Shown here: positions 59,412 to 64,000 of the stretch, piece after piece
Numbering within the stretch: the first letter of the stretch is position 1
Layout of the letters: every line of letters starts with the position of its first letter
Assembly: GCF_014650775.1 (NCBI RefSeq)
Contig: NZ_BMVP01000003.1
Coordinates: forward strand, 558,001-622,000
Direction of reading: 5' to 3'
Length of the DNA: 64,000 nt
From: Streptomyces cirratus
GTDB taxonomy: Bacteria > Actinomycetota > Actinomycetes > Streptomycetales > Streptomycetaceae
Translations under genes and position numbers: made by a program
The notes under the pieces: model-generated
Databases searched by the model: none
Seen by the model: only the letters and a program-made list of their open reading frames with translations
Told to the model about the DNA's origin: nothing

Positions 59412-60044
59412 ATGGTCCCGCGCAGCGCATCGGTCAATGAAGAATTGCGCAGGCGTTCCCGGGAACGGCTGCTCCAGGCGACGGTGGAGCTCGTCGGCGA
59501 GCGTGGCTACGAAGCCACCACCCTCGGCGACATCGCCGACCGGGCCGGCGCCGCCCGGGGCCTGATCTCGTACTACTTCCCGGGCAAACGCCAGCTGCTG
59601 CAGTCCGCTGTCCACCGGCTGATGCACCTGACCTTGGAGGCGGCCCTGGAGCGGCCGCCCCGCCCCGACGACGGCCGCGAGTGCCTCGCGCGAGCCATCG
59701 ACGCGATCCTCGGACTGGCCGTGGACCGGCCCCGGCTGATGCGCACCCACATGGCGGGCATCCTCCAGGCGGAGGGGTTCGTCCGGTGCGCGGAGCAGCA
59801 GCGCCTCGCGGAGCTGCTGAGGAACACCGTCATCCGGTACGGCTCGACGGACGTGGACACCGATTACCCGTTGCTGCGGGCGCTGCTGATGGGCGCGGTG
59901 GTGGCGGTGCTGCTGCCGGGGGCGCCGATGCCGGCCGCCCGGCTGCGGGCCGAGCTGTTCCAGCGGTACGGGCTGGAGTGGCAGCTCGGCGTCCCTCCGG
60001 CCGGGGGGCCGCCCGCCGGGACCCCCTCGCTGCCGCGTCAGTGA
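59412..60044 (+). CDS. TetR/AcrR family transcriptional regulator
   Basis: 210 residues from ATG 59412 with GGAG upstream. N-terminal HTH typical of TetR: RSRERLLQATVELVGERGYEATTLGDIADRAGAARGLISYYFPGKRQLL (about 14-62). The rest is the helical ligand-binding domain. Ligand unknown. Its regulated gene is uncertain; the convergent LVIVD gene overlaps its 3' end by 7 bases, and the gene before it is unrelated. The proposed operator upstream argues for autoregulation. Confidence 0.88.
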   Translation: MVPRSASVNEELRRRSRERLLQATVELVGERGYEATTLGDIADRAGAARGLISYYFPGKRQLLQSAVHRLMHLTLEAALERPPRPDDGRECLARAIDAILGLAVDRPRLMRTHMAGILQAEGFVRCAEQQRLAELLRNTVIRYGSTDVDTDYPLLRALLMGAVVAVLLPGAPMPAARLRAELFQRYGLEWQLGVPPAGGPPAGTPSLPRQ

Positions 60045-61537
60045 TAGTCGGGCTGGCTCTGCACGTTGAGCCGGTCCGTCCACACCCACTTGGCGCTGTC
60101 GGTGCGCGGGTCGTCGAGCCGGAGCACGTCGAGGCCCTTGACGATGTCGTTCGAGTAGATGTGGCCGCGGTAGTAGTACGCCGACCAGGAGCCGCCGAGT
60201 CCGAGTCTGTCGGTGGTCAGCGGGCCGCGCTCGAAGTAGCCGATCTCCTTGGGGCTGGTGGAGTCGGTGAAGTCCCAGACGCAGACACCGCCCTGGTACC
60301 AGGCCTGGACCATGACGTCGCGGCCGCTGCCGACCGGGATCAACGAGCCGTTGTGGGCCACGCAGTTCTCGGTGTCGGCTTGCATGCGCGGGATCTTGAA
60401 GTAGCTCTTGAAGACGAGTCTGCGCTGGTCGCCGCGGCCGGTGATGTCGTAGATGCCGTCGGCCCCCCGGTTCGGGCCGGTCGCCTCGTTGCAGGTGGCG
60501 CTGCCGCCTCCGCCCAGTTCGTCGGTGAACACCACCTTGTCCGCCCGCTCGTTGAAGGTGGCGGAGTGCCAGAACGAGAAGTTGACGTTGTCCTGCACGC
60601 GGTCGATGACGCGGGGCTGCTCGGGGTCGGTGATGTCGAAGAGGATGCCGTCGCCCATGCAGGCGCCGGCGGCCAGGTTCCGGGACGGCAGCACGGTGAT
60701 GTCGTGGCAGCCGGTCGTCTTGGAGACGCCGGGGTTGGCGGGTGCGCCGGGGTTGCCGCCGTCCGGGAAGAGGACGGGGAAGGCGACGACCGCGGCCCGG
60801 GTCGGGTCCTTCCTCGGGACCTTGACGACCGAGATGCCGTCGTGCGGCGGCAGGCAGTCGGGGAAGGCCTCGTTCGGCGAGTACGAGGAGACGTAGAGGT
60901 AGATGTCGCGGCCGCCCGGCACCAGGGTGTGGGTGTGCGAACCGCATGAGGTCTCGACGGACTTGATGTACTTGGGATTCTCCTTGTCCTTGATGTCGAA
61001 GATCTTGATGCCCTCCCAGGAGGACTTCTCCGTCGCGGGCTGCGAGACGCTGTGGCAGGAGTCGTCGCTGCGCGAGGAGTCGGTGGAGAGGAAGAGCAGG
61101 TCGCCGTAGACGGAGACGTCGTTCTGGCCGCCGGGGCAGAGCACGGTGGCGACGGTCTTGGGCGCCTTGGGGTTGCCGATGTCGTAGATGGTGAAGCCGT
61201 CGTAGCTGCCCGCGTAGGCGTACCGGTCCTGGAAGGCCAGGTCGGAGTTGACGCCGCTCGGGTAGCTGCTGGGGATGTTGGCCAGGGGCGTGATGTTCTT
61301 GCTGTGCACGATCTCGTCCTGGCCGGGGATCTCGCCGGGGGCGAGTTCGCGGTCCGGGGCGGCGGCGGCGCTCTGGGGGACGGCGGCGCGCGGTAAGGAG
61401 CCGGGCGTCAGGTCGCCCGGGTCGGGGGTGGCGGAGGCCGGTCCGGCGCCCGCCAGGAGCGCCGTGAGGAGTCCGGCGGCCGCGAAGGCCGCCCCCGGAC
61501 TCCGGAGCCGCGCTCTGGTGGTGTGCAACGAGGTCAC
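60038..61537 (-). CDS. secreted LVIVD-repeat protein
   Basis: 499 residues from ATG 61537. Signal peptide about 10-36 (SPGAAFAAAGLLTALLAGAGPASA). The mature protein is a beta-propeller of LVIVD-type repeats (GFTIYDIGNPKAPKTVATV, GIKIFDIKDKENPKYIKSVE, GILFDITDPEQPRVIDRV, VCVWDFTDSTSPKEIGYF). About nine Cys suggest several disulfides. Role unknown; such proteins are surface-associated. Divergent from a DUF305 lipoprotein with 66 bases between starts, and the two are likely functionally linked. Confidence 0.85.
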   Translation of the reverse strand: MTSLHTTRARLRSPGAAFAAAGLLTALLAGAGPASATPDPGDLTPGSLPRAAVPQSAAAAPDRELAPGEIPGQDEIVHSKNITPLANIPSSYPSGVNSDLAFQDRYAYAGSYDGFTIYDIGNPKAPKTVATVLCPGGQNDVSVYGDLLFLSTDSSRSDDSCHSVSQPATEKSSWEGIKIFDIKDKENPKYIKSVETSCGSHTHTLVPGGRDIYLYVSSYSPNEAFPDCLPPHDGISVVKVPRKDPTRAAVVAFPVLFPDGGNPGAPANPGVSKTTGCHDITVLPSRNLAAGACMGDGILFDITDPEQPRVIDRVQDNVNFSFWHSATFNERADKVVFTDELGGGGSATCNEATGPNRGADGIYDITGRGDQRRLVFKSYFKIPRMQADTENCVAHNGSLIPVGSGRDVMVQAWYQGGVCVWDFTDSTSPKEIGYFERGPLTTDRLGLGGSWSAYYYRGHIYSNDIVKGLDVLRLDDPRTDSAKWVWTDRLNVQSQPDYH

Positions 61538-61603
61538 TGTGCCTCCCGTGGGGGTCCGCGCTTTCGGCGTTCGTACGGGGAACGGAACCTGGACCCCGGC
61601 AGT

Positions 61604-62272
61604 ATGTTCCTTTCCATGGACATGGCAAATGCGTTACTCGGCCGATTCCTGGGGGCGGCGGCGCTGGCCGCCGGGCTCCTGCTCACCCTCACCGGCTGCC
61701 AGGGGGAGGACAGGGCGCAGAACGACGGGCCGGTGGTGATCGCCCCTGGCAGACCGGGCGAGGAGGCCCGGACGCTCTCGCCCGGACAGGCCGCGAAGGA
61801 GCGGCCCGACGACACGCCCAACGCCGCCGACCACGCGTACGTGCGCCGCATGATCGAGCACCACCGCCAGGCCCTGACGATGAGCGCGCTGGCGCCGGGC
61901 CGGGCCTCGGCGGACGGGGTCAAGCGCCTCGCCGAGCGGATCGCGGCGGCGCAGGGGCCCGAGATCGGGGCGATGGAGAAGTGGCGGGCGCGCTACCCCG
62001 AGCCCTCCCCCGCCGACGGCGCCGCGGCAGGCCACGACCACGGCGCTATGCCGGGGATGGCGACGGAGCAGCAGTTGGGGGAACTGACCAAAGCCACCGG
62101 CCCGGAGTTCGACCGGCTCTTCCTCACCCTGATGACCGCCCACCACGAGGGCGCCGTGAAGATGGCCGGTGAGGCGCTGGCCCAGGGCAACAACGTCGCC
62201 GTCGAGGAGATGGCGACCGAGGTGGTGGCCACGCAGAGCGCCGAGGTCCACCGGATGCGCGCGATGGGCTGA
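61604..62272 (+). CDS. DUF305 family lipoprotein
   Basis: 222 residues from ATG 61604 (ATG 61616 and 61622 are alternatives). Signal peptide with lipobox LTGC near residue 27-30, so it is a lipoprotein anchored outside the membrane. DUF305 hallmarks: RRMIEHHRQALTMS (near 80-95) and TAHHEGAVKMAGEAL (near 180-195), each with a His pair, plus a His/Met-rich GHDHGAMPGM segment (near 142-151). The family is a four-helix ferritin-like fold and the Met/His content suggests copper binding (inference). Processed by Lgt/Lsp and, here, by Lnt. Confidence 0.87.
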   Translation: MFLSMDMANALLGRFLGAAALAAGLLLTLTGCQGEDRAQNDGPVVIAPGRPGEEARTLSPGQAAKERPDDTPNAADHAYVRRMIEHHRQALTMSALAPGRASADGVKRLAERIAAAQGPEIGAMEKWRARYPEPSPADGAAAGHDHGAMPGMATEQQLGELTKATGPEFDRLFLTLMTAHHEGAVKMAGEALAQGNNVAVEEMATEVVATQSAEVHRMRAMG

Positions 62273-62325
62273 CGGCTGCGGCACCCGGTGTCATGCTGGG
62301 AGGCACCTGCGGGAGGAGCTCCGCC

Positions 62326-63681
62326 GTGCTTCGTGTCGCCGTCGTCGGTTCGGGCCCCAGCGGGGTCTACGCCGCGCAGACCCTGGTCCAGCAGCGTGAG
62401 GTGCCGGGCGTCCTGGTGGACGTCCTGGACCGGCTGCCGGCGCCGTACGGGCTCGTGCGGTACGGGGTGGCTCCCGACCACGAGAAGATCAAGTCGCTGA
62501 CCGGAAGTCTGCGCTCGGTGCTGGAGGACGAACGGATCCGCTTCCTCGGCAACGTGGAGGTGGGCGGTCCTGTCCTGCCGACGGCCCGGCTGCGCGAGCT
62601 GTACCACGCGGTGGTGTACTGCGTCGGCGCCGCCCAGGACCGGCATCTGGGCATCCCGGGCGAGGAGTTGCCCGGCGTCCACTCCGCGACGGCCTTCGTG
62701 TCCTGGTACAGCGGGCACCCCGACGCGGCGGAGGCGGCCTTCGACCTCTCCGGTGTCGCCTCGGCGGTGGTGGTCGGAGCGGGCAACGTGGCGGTCGACG
62801 TGACCCGGATCCTGGCCCGGGGGGTGCCCGAGCTGGCGCCGACCGACATGCCGCAGGCCGCTCTGGGGGCCCTCGGGGCCAGCGGGGTGCGCGCGGTGTC
62901 GATGGTGGCCCGGCGGGGGCCTTCGCAGGGCAAGTTCACCACCAAGGAGCTACGGGAACTGGGCACGCTGCCGGGGGTGGGCGTGCGGGTGGACCCCGCC
63001 GAACTCGCGCTGGACCCCGCGTACGACGATGCGGCCGCGGCGGCCGCCCTGCCCGCGGTGGCCCGGCGGAACCTGGAGGTGCTGCGGGCCTGGGCCGCGG
63101 CGGCTCCCGACGAGGCGGAGCGGAACCTGACGCTGCGGTTCTACCTGCGGCCGGTGGAGGTGCTGGCCGGGGCCGACGGCAGGGCCGCCGCGGTGCGGTT
63201 CGAGCGGACCGTCCCCGACGGCCGGGGCGGCGTGGGCGGCACGGGCATGTACGAGGACGTCCCGGCGCAGCTGGTGCTGCGCTCGGTGGGGTACCGGGGC
63301 GTGCCGCTGCCCGGCCTGCCCTTCGACCCGGCGACGGGCACCGTCCCGCACGCGGCGGGCCGGGTGCTCCGCGAGGGACGGGCCTCGGTCGGGGAGTACG
63401 TCGCGGGGTGGATCAAGCGCGGCCCGACCGGGGTGATCGGCACCAACCGGCCGTGCGCGAAGGAGACGGCGTCCTCCCTGCTCCAGGACGCGGGGGCGCT
63501 GGCCCGCCGCGAACTGGGGCAGGACCCGCTGGACGCCCTGCGCGCGGCGGGGCTGCGGCCAGTGCAGTGGCCCGGCTGGCTGGCCATCGAGACGGCGGAA
63601 GCGCGCCTGGGCCGCTCGCTGGGGCGCCGCTCGGTCAAGATCCCGGACTGGGCGGGCCTGCTGGGCGCGGCCGGAACGTAG
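62326..63681 (+). CDS. FprA-like ferredoxin/adrenodoxin-NADP reductase
   Basis: 451 residues from GTG 62326 with GGGAGGAG upstream; the in-frame ATG at 62293 is less likely. FAD Rossmann motif RVAVVGSGPSGVYAAQTL (about 3-20), LVRYGVAPDHEKIK near 47-60, NADP motif VVVGAGNVAVDVTRIL (near 151-166), and GWIKRGPTGVIGTNRPCAKETASSLL (near 364-389), all matching the FprA/adrenodoxin-reductase family of M. tuberculosis. It passes electrons from NADPH to a ferredoxin for cytochrome P450s or other enzymes. No ferredoxin or P450 is adjacent. A hairpin follows. Confidence 0.9.
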   Translation: MLRVAVVGSGPSGVYAAQTLVQQREVPGVLVDVLDRLPAPYGLVRYGVAPDHEKIKSLTGSLRSVLEDERIRFLGNVEVGGPVLPTARLRELYHAVVYCVGAAQDRHLGIPGEELPGVHSATAFVSWYSGHPDAAEAAFDLSGVASAVVVGAGNVAVDVTRILARGVPELAPTDMPQAALGALGASGVRAVSMVARRGPSQGKFTTKELRELGTLPGVGVRVDPAELALDPAYDDAAAAAALPAVARRNLEVLRAWAAAAPDEAERNLTLRFYLRPVEVLAGADGRAAAVRFERTVPDGRGGVGGTGMYEDVPAQLVLRSVGYRGVPLPGLPFDPATGTVPHAAGRVLREGRASVGEYVAGWIKRGPTGVIGTNRPCAKETASSLLQDAGALARRELGQDPLDALRAAGLRPVQWPGWLAIETAEARLGRSLGRRSVKIPDWAGLLGAAGT

Positions 63682-63709
63682 GAGCCGGGCCCTGCCGGGG
63701 ACCGGCTCC
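63681..63709 (+). terminator. hairpin after the FprA-like gene
   Basis: GGAGCCGG (63681-63688) pairs with CCGGCTCC (63702-63709) over 8 bases around a 13-base loop, beginning at the last base of the stop codon. Confidence 0.6.
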
Positions 63710-64000
63710 CGTCGCCGGTCGCGGTGCACCGCAGGGCGGAGGGGCGCCCTCGTAGCGGAGCGTTCGGGTGTCCCGGCAACGGCGGGGGCGCCTCGCAGCG
63801 ACAGCCAGGGGGAGGGCGGCGCCGGGCGGCCGGGCCGGGCGGGGCTCCGACGGCAGGGCCTAGGGCGTGTTCGAAAGTAGCGCCGGCCGCCCGAAGGGCG
63901 GGCCCCGCGGCGTCCGGTGCGTGCGATCGCAAGGCGGAGGGTCGCCCTCGTACCGGGCCGTACACGGGCGATTCCGACAACGCGGCGAGCGTGCGTGCCG
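63682..64000. other. 319-base terminal region without a supported gene
   Basis: Runs from the stop of the FprA-like gene to the window edge. It contains the terminator, two imperfect repeats, and the stretch TAGGGCGTGTTCGAAAGTAG (63861-63880) between them. Open frames on both strands are low-complexity and lack starts with ribosome binding sites. Confidence 0.6.
63724..63992. repeat. two imperfect copies of a 70-base intergenic repeat
   Basis: Copy A (63724-63790) and copy B (63921-63992) share the core GGCGGAGGG-CGCCCTCGTA and then CGG-CGT and CCG-CAACG words, 197 bases apart. Copy B also has GCGATCGC. Sequences of this kind recur between genes in Streptomyces chromosomes, to the best of my knowledge; this copy cannot be searched here. 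Confidence 0.55.

Noticed and set aside
1..64000. Search for a biosynthetic cluster, phage, transposase, toxin-antitoxin or CRISPR system
   Set aside because: None of the supported genes belongs to these classes. The ABC-F, luciferase-like and HpnB-like genes are isolated and do not form a cluster here.
1..64000. tRNA or rRNA genes
   Set aside because: No cloverleaf with a conserved TTC-type loop and no rRNA-like stretch was recognised by eye; a tRNAscan run would be decisive.

Overview
The base composition (roughly 72-73% G+C with strong third-position G/C), the frequent GTG and some TTG starts, and several protein families largely restricted to streptomycetes (streptophobe, DUF6777, DUF6643, DUF6421, DUF5134 beside an M56 peptidase, Rv1733c-type membrane protein) indicate a chromosomal segment of a Streptomyces or close relative. 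No rRNA, tRNA, CRISPR array, transposase or phage gene was seen. The window looks like ordinary, dense chromosome (about 62 protein genes) and not a mobile island or biosynthetic cluster.

Layout. 1-7.3 kb: the cut-off end of a DUF6777 membrane protein, a streptophobe membrane protein, a small secreted protein, and a three-gene operon read leftwards coding for an FHA-FHA-ABC exporter, a small SH3-like protein and a Ser/Thr kinase. This resembles the mycobacterial PknF/Rv1747 pairing. 7.3-12.7 kb: a ZitB-type cation exporter behind a clear dyad, a Nudix hydrolase, a Tm-1-like protein, and a second, membrane-anchored Ser/Thr kinase translationally coupled to a small membrane protein. 12.7-22.4 kb: a GNAT-AAA+ fusion, a secreted serine protease, a Nudix hydrolase, apolipoprotein N-acyltransferase, a membrane protein, an ADP-ribosylglycohydrolase with a coupled partner, an antibiotic-resistance-type ABC-F protein preceded by a very long inverted repeat, a glyoxalase-fold protein and a glutamate-racemase-like enzyme. 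22.4-31 kb: a repeat-rich gap, an HpnB-like glycosyltransferase, a DUF6643 protein from a probable leaderless transcript, a MOSC protein, an Rv1733c-like protein, a large beta-helix/AAA+ fusion, a SRPBCC protein and a Cds1-like PLP enzyme.

31-43.5 kb: an RsbW-like ATPase, a ROK regulator, AlkB-like and maleylpyruvate-isomerase-like enzymes, two secreted proteins, a geranylgeranyl reductase, an M20 peptidase, an MBL hydrolase, a P-loop kinase/Nudix fusion and a LacI regulator. 43.5-55.5 kb: a metabolic block with a DUF6986 aldolase-like protein, etfB-etfA, a flavin reductase preceded by a cysteine-type leader peptide, thioredoxin, PlsC-type acyltransferase, an MFS protein, a transglutaminase-like protein, the operon DUF6421-SDR-threonine-aldolase-like, and a luciferase-like monooxygenase next to a perfect palindrome. 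55.5-64 kb: a GDPD-fold protein lacking two metal-ligand glutamates, a GNAT, a DUF5134/M56 pair, a TetR regulator with a probable operator, a secreted LVIVD-repeat protein divergent from a DUF305 lipoprotein, an FprA-like reductase, and an interspersed repeat at the right edge.

How it works together: most units are single genes or two- to three-gene operons, often closed by strong GC-rich hairpins at convergent junctions. Signalling by phosphorylation (two kinases, FHA domains), envelope maintenance (Lnt, exporter, proteases, lipoproteins) and flavin redox chemistry (etfBA, flavin reductase, LLM oxidase, FprA) are the recurring themes. The best candidates for undescribed regulation are the cysteine-leader promoter at 47.6 kb, the 49-base inverted repeat at 21.07 kb and the palindrome at 55.55 kb.
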